NCBI GenBank assembly: GCA_003170275.1
Contig: PNAM01000016.1
Location: forward strand, 62,001-126,000
Direction of reading: 5' to 3'
From: Myxococcales bacterium
Lineage (GTDB): Bacteria; Myxococcota_A; Polyangia; Palsa-1104
Length of the DNA: 64,000 bases
Of the stretch, positions 33,036 through 42,035 are shown one piece after another. The notes under the pieces were generated by a model. It saw nothing but the letters and a program-made list of their open reading frames with translations. It ran no database searches and was not told where the DNA came from. The position numbers were made by a program, and so were the translations under genes. How positions within the stretch are numbered: position 1 is the stretch's first letter; each line of letters begins with the position of its first letter.

Positions 33036-33926
33036 GTGCGCCTCGCCGTTGCCGCCCTGCTCTGCCTCGTTCCGACCGTCGCGCGTGCCGATCGCCTGGT
33101 GTTCGTGCACGCCAACGGGCGCGTGGCGCTCAGGCCCGACTCCCGCGCGCTCGGCGCCACCCTGTTCGGCAAGGGGCGCGAGCCGGCGCTCAGCCCCGAC
33201 GGGACGCACGTCCTGTACTGGACCAACACCTCGGGCGGCGCGATCGAGGACTCGTCGCCGCTGATGTGGGCCGAGGCCGCCGGGGCCGCACCGCGCGAGT
33301 GGCGCCGCGGCAACCTGCGCTCGCCCGAGTTCTCGCCCGACGGCAAGCAGGTGCTGTTCGGCGAGATGTCGGGCGGTCAGTGGTCGGTGATGAGTTCGCC
33401 GGCCGCGCCCCAGGCGATCCCCAAGCTCTTGTTTCGCGCGCCGGCGGACAGCGTGTTCCACGCGTCGTGGCAGCCCGACGGGCGCGGCATCCTCACCGCG
33501 AATCTGGAGACGCTGTTCTGGGTGGCGCTCGACGGCACGATCCAGCGGCGCGTCGCCGTGTCGGAGCTCACCGGCGGCGCGTCGATCTCGAGCAGCGATC
33601 ACTTTCGACTCTCGCCGGCGAATCCCGACCGCCTCTTGTTCTCCGCCGAGGCCGAGAGCACGCCGGCGATGGAGCGCAAGATGCACGAGGGCCCGTCCAG
33701 CGCGCTGTTCGTCTACGATCTGGCGACCAAGACGCGCGTGCGGCTCACCGGCAGCGACGTGTTCGCCACCGACCCCACCTGGTCGCGCGACGGCGCCACC
33801 ATCTACTTCCACGGATTCCGGATCGCCGGCAAGAACAGCGCGGCGCTCCCCGAAGGCATCCTGCGCATGGACGCCGACGGGAAGAACCTTCAGCGCCTGG
33901 CGGCCGGCAGCGAGCCCGGCACCTGA
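33036..33926 (+). CDS. Secreted WD40/TolB-like beta-propeller protein
   Basis: A 296-residue protein from GTG 33036 with a signal peptide (RLAVAALLCLVPTVARA). It contains repeated PD40/TolB-like blades: ALSPDGTHVLYW, EFSPDGKQVLFGE, SWQPDGRGILT, LSPANPDRLLFSAE and TWSRDGATIYFHG. These fold into a beta-propeller in the periplasm and usually mediate protein binding. No peptidase domain is attached. ATG 33018 is an alternative start. It is convergent with the membrane protein at 33928 (one base between the stops). Confidence 0.8.
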   Translation: MRLAVAALLCLVPTVARADRLVFVHANGRVALRPDSRALGATLFGKGREPALSPDGTHVLYWTNTSGGAIEDSSPLMWAEAAGAAPREWRRGNLRSPEFSPDGKQVLFGEMSGGQWSVMSSPAAPQAIPKLLFRAPADSVFHASWQPDGRGILTANLETLFWVALDGTIQRRVAVSELTGGASISSSDHFRLSPANPDRLLFSAEAESTPAMERKMHEGPSSALFVYDLATKTRVRLTGSDVFATDPTWSRDGATIYFHGFRIAGKNSAALPEGILRMDADGKNLQRLAAGSEPGT

Positions 33927-33927
33927 A

Positions 33928-34347
33928 TTAGTGGCGCAGGATGGTCATGATCACGCCCCAGATTCCGAGGCCGATCGCGACCAGGCCGAGCGTGCCCTGA
34001 TACGGCGTGAGCTTGGCCATCATCTGATCGGCCTTCTCGTTCGCCGTCGGATCCTTGACGAAGGTCTTCAGGACCCCGAGACCCAGCAAGAAGCCGAGCA
34101 GCAGCATCACCGCGCCGGTCGCCAACCAGATGATCCAACCGAGCGGCGCCAGCGACAGATACGCGATGTTGAGGATCGCGCTCACCACCCACCAGGCGCC
34201 CCACAGCGCCGAGACCGCGCCGATCCAGCCCTGGTACGGCGCCAGCTTCGCGATCATCTCCTTGGCGTCCGGCTTGCGCGCGATGATCAGGTTCGACGCA
34301 CCCAACACGCCGAGAACCGCCAACCAAACCCCAGTGATCAGGCCCAT
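33928..34347 (-). CDS. Four-helix membrane protein with an internal duplication
   Basis: A 139-residue protein with four hydrophobic segments. The two halves are related: KPDAKEMIAKLAPYQGWIGA near residue 25 and NEKADQMMAKLTPYQGTLGL near residue 103, each preceded by a Gly/Leu-rich helix (GLITGVWLAVLGVLGASNL and LLGFLLGLGVLKTF) and followed by WG...I helices. Each half is thus a helix, a loop with AKLxPYQG, and a helix. A strong GGAGGGG Shine-Dalgarno sequence stands upstream of the ATG. No function is recognised. Confidence 0.8.
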   Translation of the reverse strand: MGLITGVWLAVLGVLGASNLIIARKPDAKEMIAKLAPYQGWIGAVSALWGAWWVVSAILNIAYLSLAPLGWIIWLATGAVMLLLGFLLGLGVLKTFVKDPTANEKADQMMAKLTPYQGTLGLVAIGLGIWGVIMTILRH

Positions 34348-34385
34348 GGGTTACCCCTCCAATTGGGCCCATCGTACTCTCTTTT

Positions 34386-34901
34386 TCAGGATGCGGGCCG
34401 GTGCGGCTCGAGCAGCAGCGGCGCGCGCCGGACGAAGCGGTCGTAGGTGGTGCGCAGCTTGCGATAGAAATAGGTGGGCTGATAGCCGTACTCGAGCACC
34501 TCGCGCTGCCACGCCAGTTGCGCGTCCCACCCTTCGAAGCGCACGCGAAAGAGCGCCACCAGGAGCGAGGTGCGGTCGCGCCCGTGCTTGCAGTGGATGT
34601 ACGCCGCGCCCCTGCGCATCTCGGCCAGGATGCGCTCGAGGAACAGCTGATCGGCGCCGAATACGCCGTAAAATGGAAAACGCAGGAACTCCATGCCCAG
34701 CGCGCGCACGTGCCGCTCCTCGGCGCGCCACGACTTGCGCTCCTCGCGACGCAGGTTGATCACCGTGCCGACGCCGAGCGCGCGCAGCGCCTCGAGGTGC
34801 CGCTCGGAGGGCTGCCCGCCGCGAAACAGCCGGTCGCCGATCTGCGCGAACCGATCGGGCCCCTCGACGCGTAACAGCTCGAGCGCCCGCGCTTCGTTCA
34901 T
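34386..34901 (-). CDS. Tyrosine/dual-specificity protein phosphatase
   Basis: A 171-residue cytoplasmic protein with the phosphatase P-loop Cys-x5-Arg (HCKHGRDRTS; Cys104, Arg110), preceded by LFRGGQPS, GVGTVINLRRE and FYGVFGADQ, where an Asp may serve as general acid. The layout matches bacterial DSP/PTP-like enzymes (DUF442-type 'beta-lactamase hydrolase-like' phosphatases are a near alternative). The ATG overlaps the stop of the upstream kinase-like lipoprotein gene by four bases, so the two are translationally coupled. Confidence 0.85.
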   Translation of the reverse strand: MNEARALELLRVEGPDRFAQIGDRLFRGGQPSERHLEALRALGVGTVINLRREERKSWRAEERHVRALGMEFLRFPFYGVFGADQLFLERILAEMRRGAAYIHCKHGRDRTSLLVALFRVRFEGWDAQLAWQREVLEYGYQPTYFYRKLRTTYDRFVRRAPLLLEPHRPAS

Positions 34902-35950
34902 CGCTTGGCCAATGCGCGGCCCTGGTCGTCGAGCAGCGCGATCTGATGCGCGTCGATGCGCTCGAGGAGCCGGTGGATGCGCGCGTCGATGCCGTCGATC
35001 TCCGATTGGGTCAGGCCGAGCTGGATGATCGCGCCCTTGCGCCGCACGCCCGTGGTCGTGTCGATCGGCGCGGTCGGCGGCACCGCGTCGATCTGCCCGC
35101 CGCGCACCTCGAACTGCGCCACCACCGCCAGGCGCTGCAGGTCTTCGCGCGTGATCTTGCGCAACCGATCGACCTGCCGCGCGAGCAGCGACGGCACGAC
35201 GATGTCCGCCCACTCCTTGACGAACAACGCGCGCGGGTTGCGGAACCCCGAGAACGCCAGCCCGTTGTCGATCGAGAACGCGTGCGGATCGCGATCGTCC
35301 TTCGAGACGATGAAGTTGGATTCGCGCGTGTCGCGATGATCGATGACGTAGGTGAACAGGTTCAGGGTGGCCACGTTGCGCCGGTAGGCCGGGTCGCGCG
35401 CGAAGCGGCTCGTCGACAGCGCGCCCAGCTCGTGCACGTTCTCGATCCAGTAGGAGAGCACGCCGAACACGCACTGCGCGTCCGGGAAGGTGGGCTTCGC
35501 CTCGCGCTCGGTCACCTCGGCCGAATAGAAGTCGCTGGGGATGCAGCGGCCCACCGTCGGCGGCACCACCCACTCGTCGGGCGCGAGGAACAGCTTCTGC
35601 ACCGCGAACGCGGCCAGCTCCTTGCGCGGATCATTGTTGAACCCGACCGCGCCGGGATGCGCCTGCTTCCACTTGGCCTTGATCACCAGGTGGTCGTCGG
35701 GGAACGACAGGAACATGGTCTTCGAGCCGTTGGTGCCGCTCGAGGGCGGACGCACCTGCAGCACCTGGAAGGCGTCGGCGCGCAGCAGCTTCTCGAGCCG
35801 CTCGGCGGGGAAGCAGAAGGCGTGCGCATCGAGCGTGGCGTCGCCGCACAGCACGCCCGGCGGGGAGATCGCCACCCTGGGCCGCCGATCGATGCCGGCA
35901 CAGCTCGCGGCCAGGAACGAGAGCGCGACCAGGGTCTTGGAGTCGATCAT
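34898..35950 (-). CDS. Lipoprotein with protein-kinase-like fold (atypical, FAM20/HipA-like motifs)
   Basis: A 350-residue protein with a lipobox (SFLAASCAG, Cys17). Kinase-type residues appear in the right order: Lys91 in LVIKAKW, Glu111 in RKELAAFAVQKLF (helix C), the catalytic loop IDHRDTRESNF (His205, Arg206, Asp207, Asn212) and the metal-binding SIDNGLAF (Asp228-Asn-Gly). This resembles FAM20/HipA/PI4K-like families more than Hanks kinases. Being a lipoprotein it would work outside the cytoplasm, where ATP is scarce, so activity is uncertain. An ACGAGG ribosome site precedes the ATG. It is coupled to the phosphatase gene at 34386. Confidence 0.7.
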   Translation of the reverse strand: MIDSKTLVALSFLAASCAGIDRRPRVAISPPGVLCGDATLDAHAFCFPAERLEKLLRADAFQVLQVRPPSSGTNGSKTMFLSFPDDHLVIKAKWKQAHPGAVGFNNDPRKELAAFAVQKLFLAPDEWVVPPTVGRCIPSDFYSAEVTEREAKPTFPDAQCVFGVLSYWIENVHELGALSTSRFARDPAYRRNVATLNLFTYVIDHRDTRESNFIVSKDDRDPHAFSIDNGLAFSGFRNPRALFVKEWADIVVPSLLARQVDRLRKITREDLQRLAVVAQFEVRGGQIDAVPPTAPIDTTTGVRRKGAIIQLGLTQSEIDGIDARIHRLLERIDAHQIALLDDQGRALAKR

Positions 35951-36013
35951 CCTCGTTTCAGGTCTTGCCAGACGCGTGCCGCCGCGGGGAGTGGTGACGA
36001 TCGACGCAGGAAA

Positions 36014-38245
36014 TCAGCCGGGCGTGTTGGCGTAGACCGCGTGCTCGCGACACGGCTGCCCGCGCAGCGACGGGCAGGCGGGCAGCGGCGTGGGCGCGCT
36101 CACGCCCTCGAGGCGCGGCAGCAGCACCGAAGACGGGTGCGCCGCATCGTGGCCTATCAGGTAACTGGTGCCGGCGGGAAACGGCTTGAGCGCGAACTGC
36201 CAGGCGGCGCGACTGTCGCCCGGCGTGTCGACCGACACGCGAATGCGCGAGCCGGCGCGGAACACGTGACCGAACGAGGTGATGCCCACGCGCGCCTGGT
36301 TCCATTCGCCGGCGACCAGCGGCGCCCAGTCCTTCTCGAGGTAGGTGGGCGACGGCCACAGCTCGGTGGCGTCGGCGCCGAGGTGGCGGAAGCTCGCGCG
36401 CAGCCAGCCGGACTGCACGTACATCTCCTGTCCATCGGGGCGCACCTCGGACAGGTTGGCCTCGAGATCGGCGTCGTCGACGATCGACTGCAGCCACAGA
36501 TCGACGCTCGCCGAGCCGAGCATCACCACGTCGGCGGCGAGCGGCGCGCTCTCGAACACCACCGCCTTGCCGGCCGCGGGCGGACGCCAGTCGTACGCGG
36601 GCAGCGCGTCCCACACGTCGCCGCCGGGCGCGAGGATGCCGCGATGACCCGCGTCGGGATCGAGCTGGAACGACGACGCCGCCTGCGCGTCGAGCGGCGG
36701 CGCATCGCCGAGCGAGCCGTCGGGTTGGAAATAGTAGCGCAGCGCGCTGGTCTCGGGCGGCGGGAAGCTGGCGAAGCTGTGCTCGAAGGTGCGGTCGGGC
36801 GCGCCCAGCTCGTCGGGCCGCCCGCCGTCCTCGAAGATCGCGCGCAGCGTCGGCTCGGCCATCCACGCCGCGAGCGCCTGATCGTAGCTCGCGTAGCCGG
36901 TCCAGCGGCTGTCGGGCAGGCGCAGCGAGACCTTGAAGATGCGATCGAACAAGAGCGGCGACAGATCGCGCACCAGCGGCTGATCGAGCGGCACGCGCTG
37001 CGCGACGAACAGCTCGAGGAACGCCTGCCACTCGATCATCACCTGCGGCGCGAAGCCGTCGGGGTGCACCCCGTTGTAGACGGTGAACCGCTTGGCGGGC
37101 GCGTTGGTGAAGCGATCGAGCAGCGTGAAGAAGAACGGCCCGGTCTGCTCGTCCTGCCATGCGCCGGCGAGGAACACCGGCACGTCGATCTGATCGACGA
37201 ACGAGGTCGGGTTGTACTGATCGTGGAGCGCCGGATCGTAGAACGTGGTCTGCCGCGCCTGCGCCACGTTGTCGACCAGCTGCCCGTGCAATAGCTGGTT
37301 CTCGGCGCACAGCGTATCGCCCGCGTCGACCCGCGCCTGCTCCCAGCCCTGCCCGTACGGCTTGGCCTTGTCGATCACCTCGCTGACCCAGGTGAGCGCG
37401 AAGCCGTCGTTGAGCATGCCGCCCGGCAGCACCGTGGTCGACGAGTTGCCGATCACCGACAGCGGCGCGATGGCGGCCAGCGACGGCGGCTTCATCTTGG
37501 CGACGAACAGCTGCGAGATCCCGGGGTACGACAGGCCCACCATCCCGACCTTGTGGTGCATCACCCACGGCTGCGCGGCGACCGTCTCGATCAGATCGTA
37601 GCCGTCGAGCAGCTGCAGGGGCTCGAAGTAGTCGTACGCGCCGCCCGAGCAGCCGGTGCCGCGCACGTTGACGCTCACCGTCGCGTAGCCGAACAGCGCT
37701 GCGACCAGGCCGGCCGGATCGTTGGGCGCGTCGCACAGCGCGGGGAGCGAGTCGCACAAGAATTCGTAGCTGCCGATCGGCTGGCCGGGCCGGGACGGAT
37801 CGTAGCCGGAGTAGTCGACCACCGTCGGGTACGGGCCCTGGTCGATCGGCCCGGGCAACGTGATGTACGCCGACAGCATGGTGCCGTCGCGGGTCTTGAT
37901 GTACTGCGAGCCCGCCACCAGCTTCTGTCCGCGATAGAAGTCGCCGTGCGGCGTGGAGCCGTCGGCCTCCATCACCGTCAGGTGGCGCGAGTACTCCTTG
38001 CCGTCGAGCGTGCGCACGGTGTAGCCGCTGCCGGGCTGAAGCTTGCGGAACATCAGGCTGCCGAGCGCGTCGGCGACTCCCTGCAGCACCATCGTCTTGG
38101 CGGAATCGAACACGCCGAGCTGCGCGCCGGGCGTGGCGTGCGTGACTTGCAGCTGCGCGACGCTCTCGCGCACCTGGAAGCGGGCATTGCCGTCTTGCGT
38201 ACAGGCGGCGAACAGGACGAGCAGGACGGGCACGAATCGACGCAT
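36014..38245 (-). CDS. CocE/NonD-family (X-Pro dipeptidyl-peptidase-like) lipoprotein hydrolase
   Basis: A 743-residue protein with a lipobox (LLVLFAACTQ). After about 120 residues of beta-rich N-terminal domain comes the alpha/beta hydrolase: TRDGTMLSAYITLP, SVNVRGTGCSGG, the nucleophile elbow VGLSYPGIS, and a helical cap. The C-terminal jelly roll typical of CocE/PepX follows (ASVDLWLQSIVDDADLEA..., GHVFRAGSRIRVSVDTP). Family members hydrolyse esters or X-Pro peptides; the substrate is unknown. TAGTAT lies seven bases before the ATG. Confidence 0.88.
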   Translation of the reverse strand: MRRFVPVLLVLFAACTQDGNARFQVRESVAQLQVTHATPGAQLGVFDSAKTMVLQGVADALGSLMFRKLQPGSGYTVRTLDGKEYSRHLTVMEADGSTPHGDFYRGQKLVAGSQYIKTRDGTMLSAYITLPGPIDQGPYPTVVDYSGYDPSRPGQPIGSYEFLCDSLPALCDAPNDPAGLVAALFGYATVSVNVRGTGCSGGAYDYFEPLQLLDGYDLIETVAAQPWVMHHKVGMVGLSYPGISQLFVAKMKPPSLAAIAPLSVIGNSSTTVLPGGMLNDGFALTWVSEVIDKAKPYGQGWEQARVDAGDTLCAENQLLHGQLVDNVAQARQTTFYDPALHDQYNPTSFVDQIDVPVFLAGAWQDEQTGPFFFTLLDRFTNAPAKRFTVYNGVHPDGFAPQVMIEWQAFLELFVAQRVPLDQPLVRDLSPLLFDRIFKVSLRLPDSRWTGYASYDQALAAWMAEPTLRAIFEDGGRPDELGAPDRTFEHSFASFPPPETSALRYYFQPDGSLGDAPPLDAQAASSFQLDPDAGHRGILAPGGDVWDALPAYDWRPPAAGKAVVFESAPLAADVVMLGSASVDLWLQSIVDDADLEANLSEVRPDGQEMYVQSGWLRASFRHLGADATELWPSPTYLEKDWAPLVAGEWNQARVGITSFGHVFRAGSRIRVSVDTPGDSRAAWQFALKPFPAGTSYLIGHDAAHPSSVLLPRLEGVSAPTPLPACPSLRGQPCREHAVYANTPG

Positions 38246-38252
38246 CGGCGCG

Positions 38253-38258
38253 ATACTA
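38253..38258 (-). promoter_or_regulatory. Leaderless-type -10 box (TAGTAT) of the CocE-like gene
   Basis: On the minus strand TAGTAT ends seven bases before ATG 38245. No Shine-Dalgarno sequence is present between it and the start. Confidence 0.5.
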
Positions 38259-38302
38259 CCGCAGGGCTTGCCGGACCGCGCGCGATTCATTACGCATGAG
38301 AG

Positions 38303-38845
38303 ATGGGCAAGACCTATGTGGAGCTGACCGGGCCGCTGATCGAGCTGATCTCGCAACAGCACGTGTTCTTCGTCGCGACCGCGCCGCTGGAGGCGGGCGG
38401 CCGCGTAAACGTGTCACCCAAGGGGCTGGACAGCTTCCGCATCCTCGGGCCGAAGGAGGTCGCCTACCTCGATCTGACGGGCAGCGGCGTAGAGACCATC
38501 GCGCACGTGCGGCAGAACGGCCGCCTGACGATCTTGTTCTGCACGCTCGAGGGGCCGCCCAAGATCGTCCGGCTGTACGGGCGCGGCGAGGTGCTCGAGG
38601 CGGGCACTCCCGCGTTCGACGCGCTCGCGCCGCGCTTTGCCTCGTTGCCGGGCGCGCGCGCGATCATCCGCCTGGCGATCGAGCAGGTCTCCGATTCGTG
38701 TGGGTACGGCGTACCCGAGTACGAATTTCGCGGCGAGCGCGAGGTGCTCCCCGCCTGGGCCGCGCGCAAGAGCGACGAAGAGCTGGTCGAATACCGGCGC
38801 ACCAAGAACGCCCGCAGCATCGACGGCCTTCCCGGAATCGACTAA
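38303..38845 (+). CDS. Pyridoxamine 5'-phosphate oxidase-fold (FMN-binding split barrel) protein
   Basis: A 180-residue protein of the PNPOx-like family: HVFFVATAPLEAGGRVNVSP at the N-terminus, then LDLTGSGVETIAHVRQNGRLTILF and IVRLYGRGEVL, the common arrangement of FMN- or F420-binding split barrels. The C-terminal tail is charged and helical. It is probably a cytoplasmic flavin oxidoreductase with unknown substrate. TACGCA lies six bases upstream of the ATG. It is convergent with the kinase gene. Confidence 0.88.
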   Translation: MGKTYVELTGPLIELISQQHVFFVATAPLEAGGRVNVSPKGLDSFRILGPKEVAYLDLTGSGVETIAHVRQNGRLTILFCTLEGPPKIVRLYGRGEVLEAGTPAFDALAPRFASLPGARAIIRLAIEQVSDSCGYGVPEYEFRGEREVLPAWAARKSDEELVEYRRTKNARSIDGLPGID

Positions 38846-38849
38846 CCAC

Positions 38850-41800
38850 TCAAGGGGCGAGGCGACGGGCTTCGTCGAGGAGCGGGCGGGTCTCGCGCTC
38901 GAGGTTGAGGTTGAGGCCGAGCGCGCGCGCGAGCGCCTCTTTGGCGCGCGTGATCGCGTCGCGACGGGCCGGGCCGGTGGCGGCGCGCGCGACGGTGAGG
39001 TGCAGCGCGCCGGCCTGCAGCGCGGCGGCGCCGAGACGCGGGTTCACCTTCAGCGCTTCGGCGGCGCGCTGCAGGCCCGCGCGCACGTCCGCGTCGATGG
39101 ACTGGTGGTGCGTTGCCTTGAACGCGGCGCGCCAGCGATGCAGCTCGGCCAGCTCGCGCAGGGTCTCGGCGTTCTTGTCGTTGATCGCAAGCGCGCGCTC
39201 GAACGAGCTGCGCGCCAGCTCGAAGCCGGCCGCCGGCGCCCCGGCGTGGTCAGTCGCCCAGCGCGCCGCCAGCAGCTCGACCTCGCCGAGATAGCGGAAC
39301 GCGAACTCGTACGCGTGATCGACCTCGAGCGAGCGCCGCATCTGCCCGCGCGCCAGCTCCAGCTCGACGGACGGATCGACGTTCTGATCGCGCTGCCAGA
39401 CCGCCACGTCGAAGTGCGCGCAGCCGAGGTTGAGGTAGGTGCCGGCATAGTTGGGATCGATGACGATCGCCTTTTCGCACGTGGACACCGCGCGCGCGAG
39501 CGCCGCCGTCGGGTCGACGCCGCGCTTGATCTGGTATTCGCCGAGCGTCTGCCAGGTCGCGCACAGGTTCGAGTAGCCGTAGTCCACCTTCGGGCTGACC
39601 TCGACGACCTTGTCGTAGGTGCGCGTGGCGAGCGCGAGCGCAGGCTGCGGATCGAGCCCGTCGTTGAGCTCCCACATGCCGCGCGACAGATAGGCGAGCC
39701 CGACCGAGTTGTAGCCCTTGAAGCCCCGCGCCGAGAGCGCGAGCGCCTTGAGCCCGGTCTCGGCGGCGGTGTCGTAGGCGGCGCGCGGATCGACGCCATG
39801 GCTGCCTTCCCAATCGCCGCGCTCGGTCCACGCGTCGCACTCCAGCCCGAGCGCGTCGAACGAACGCGGGTCGCGGCGCTCGGCTTCTCGCGCATAGGTG
39901 ATCGCACGCTCCAGCCGCGGGCGCGGATCCTCGCCGTGCTCGAGCTCGTAGTTGGCGCGCGATTTCTCGACGGTGCCGACCGCGAGCAGCGCGCGCACGT
40001 CGGTGGCGTCGATGTGCAGCGCCTCGTCGGCGATGCGCGCGGCCTCGCTCCAGGCGGGCCGCGGATCGCCGTTGTGCCCGCTATCGAAGCGCGCCAGCTC
40101 GAGATAGCCGTCGACCTCGTCCGCGTACAGCGCGGTGTCGTCGGGGCTCGCTTGCAGCGCGGCGCCACACGCCGCGAGCGCGCCCTTGACCGCCTCGGCC
40201 GGCGAGCGATCGCGATCGCCGAGGATCTCCGCCTGCAACAGAAAGCGCCGGCAGTCTCCCGCCAGCGCGCTGGCGCTCGAGTGCGCCATCTGCGAAGCGG
40301 TGCGATAGGCCAGACCCGCGCGGTCGACCTCGGTGAGCGCGTCGTCGGGCTCGCCCTTGGCCCACTGTTCCTTGGCGATGGTCAGGTGGATGTCCCCTTC
40401 CAAGGTGTGCGCCTCGTACATCCACGGCACCTGCGCCTGCGCGGCGCGCGCCTTGTCGAGCGCGATCGGATAGCGGCGCTCGTGCAGCGCGATCAGCCCC
40501 TCGACGTATTCGGGCGCCTCGATCGCCAGGCCGACCGCATTCTTCAGGTGCGCGAGCGCCGGGTCGCGAAAGCGCCGCTCGAGCTCGGCGCGCCGCGCCG
40601 CATCGAGCTCCTTGTCGGCGGTGTGCGGCGTGTCGGCGAGCGCGCGCTGAAACTGCTGGCCGAACGCGAGCCCCAGCGCATACGAAACCTCCGGCGTGCG
40701 ATAGCCGGCCTGCCATGCCCGTTCGAGCTCGCGCCGCGCGTCGTCGGGTCGCTCGAGCACCAGATAGCCGCGCCCGAGCGCATAGCGGCCCGGCCCCTCG
40801 GCCAGCGCGCCGAGCTCGGAGGTGCGCCGCTCGAGCGCCGCCATGCGCTTCTCGATGATCGCGCGCTCGCGCCGCGTGTCGTGCAGCGGCAGGAGCGCGG
40901 CGTAGCGCGCGATCGCATCGTTGCGCTCGACGTCCTGCCCGAACGCGTGCGCCAGGCGCGCCTGCTCGGCCGCCGCCCGTCGCGCGTGCAGCGCATAGCC
41001 CGCCATCGACGCGCCGCCGACCACCAGCACCGTCGCGGTGGACAAGAGCGCCAGGTGCTTGCGCGCGCGCCTGGCCAGCCGATAGCCGAGCCGCGCGCGC
41101 CGCGCCTGGATCGGCTCACCGTCGAGCCACGACTGCAGATCGAGGGCCAGCGCGCGCGCGGTGTCATAGCGGCGCGCCGGATCCTTCTCGAGGCACTTCA
41201 TGGTGATGGTCTCGAGATCGAGCGGGATCGACGGATCGACGCTGCGCAGCGGCGGCGGCTCTTCGTGCAGCACCTTCAAGATCACCCCGAGCGAGGTCTC
41301 GCCCTCGAACGGCCGCCGGCCCGACAAGAGCTCGTACAGCGTGACGCCCAGCCCGTACACGTCGGTGCGGCGATCGATGCGATGGGTCTCGCCGCGCGCC
41401 TGCTCGGGCGCCATGTACAGCGGCGTGCCCTGCGCCATGCCGGTCTTGGTCAGCCCCGGCGTATCGATCTCGCGCGCGATGCCAAAGTCGGTGACGAACG
41501 GTTTGTAGCCGGCCTCGGTGGCCTCGATGAGGATGTTGGTGGGCTTGACGTCGCGATGCACCAGCCCCTGCCGGTGCGCGGCGTGCAGCGCGTCGGCGCA
41601 ATCGCGCATCACCGCGATGCGCTGCTCGCGGGTCATGCGCGGCGCGCGCTCGCGCAGCGTCTCGCCGGCGATGAACTGCAGCGCGATGAACGGCATCCCG
41701 TTGAGCTCGCCCACGCCGTACACCTTGCAGACGTTGGCGTGCTCGACGCGGGCCTGCGCGCGCGCCTCGAAGACCAGCCGCGCGGCCTGCTCGGGCGTCG

Positions 41801-42023
41801 CGCTGCGCATGATCTTCAGCGCGACGTGGCGGCCGAGCCGCGGGTCCCACGCCTTGTGCACCTCGCCCATTCCGCCGCGCCCGAGCAGCTCGACGATCTG
41901 ATAGCGCTCGTTCTCGATCGGCAGCGAGGCGGGGATGGTGGAGGTGGGGACCGGGTGCTCGCCCGAGACCATGGTCTCGGCCGCACCGACGTCATCGCGA
42001 GGCTTGTCGTCGGAGGCCCCCAC
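38850..42023 (-). CDS. Transmembrane Ser/Thr protein kinase with TPR-type sensor region
   Basis: A 1057-residue protein starting at GTG 42023. The Hanks-type kinase domain spans about residues 41-300: glycine loop LLGRGGMGEV, Lys70 in VALKIM, catalytic loop HRDVKPTN (Asp158), DFG at 179-181 and activation segment GTPLYMAPEQ. All catalytic residues are present. A transmembrane helix (about 325-344) follows, then about 700 residues of helical TPR-like repeats that should face the periplasm. This is the common PknB-like layout in Myxococcota. It follows fdsD by 12 bases on the same strand but also has a TATCCT box six bases before its GTG. Confidence 0.9.
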   Translation of the reverse strand: MGASDDKPRDDVGAAETMVSGEHPVPTSTIPASLPIENERYQIVELLGRGGMGEVHKAWDPRLGRHVALKIMRSATPEQAARLVFEARAQARVEHANVCKVYGVGELNGMPFIALQFIAGETLRERAPRMTREQRIAVMRDCADALHAAHRQGLVHRDVKPTNILIEATEAGYKPFVTDFGIAREIDTPGLTKTGMAQGTPLYMAPEQARGETHRIDRRTDVYGLGVTLYELLSGRRPFEGETSLGVILKVLHEEPPPLRSVDPSIPLDLETITMKCLEKDPARRYDTARALALDLQSWLDGEPIQARRARLGYRLARRARKHLALLSTATVLVVGGASMAGYALHARRAAAEQARLAHAFGQDVERNDAIARYAALLPLHDTRRERAIIEKRMAALERRTSELGALAEGPGRYALGRGYLVLERPDDARRELERAWQAGYRTPEVSYALGLAFGQQFQRALADTPHTADKELDAARRAELERRFRDPALAHLKNAVGLAIEAPEYVEGLIALHERRYPIALDKARAAQAQVPWMYEAHTLEGDIHLTIAKEQWAKGEPDDALTEVDRAGLAYRTASQMAHSSASALAGDCRRFLLQAEILGDRDRSPAEAVKGALAACGAALQASPDDTALYADEVDGYLELARFDSGHNGDPRPAWSEAARIADEALHIDATDVRALLAVGTVEKSRANYELEHGEDPRPRLERAITYAREAERRDPRSFDALGLECDAWTERGDWEGSHGVDPRAAYDTAAETGLKALALSARGFKGYNSVGLAYLSRGMWELNDGLDPQPALALATRTYDKVVEVSPKVDYGYSNLCATWQTLGEYQIKRGVDPTAALARAVSTCEKAIVIDPNYAGTYLNLGCAHFDVAVWQRDQNVDPSVELELARGQMRRSLEVDHAYEFAFRYLGEVELLAARWATDHAGAPAAGFELARSSFERALAINDKNAETLRELAELHRWRAAFKATHHQSIDADVRAGLQRAAEALKVNPRLGAAALQAGALHLTVARAATGPARRDAITRAKEALARALGLNLNLERETRPLLDEARRLAP

Positions 42024-42029
42024 ACCTCC

Positions 42030-42035
42030 AGGATA
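42030..42035 (-). promoter_or_regulatory. Leaderless-type -10 box (TATCCT) of the Ser/Thr kinase gene
   Basis: On the minus strand TATCCT ends six bases before GTG 42023. It overlaps the end of fdsD. A GGAGG also lies next to the GTG, so initiation by either route is possible. Confidence 0.45.
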
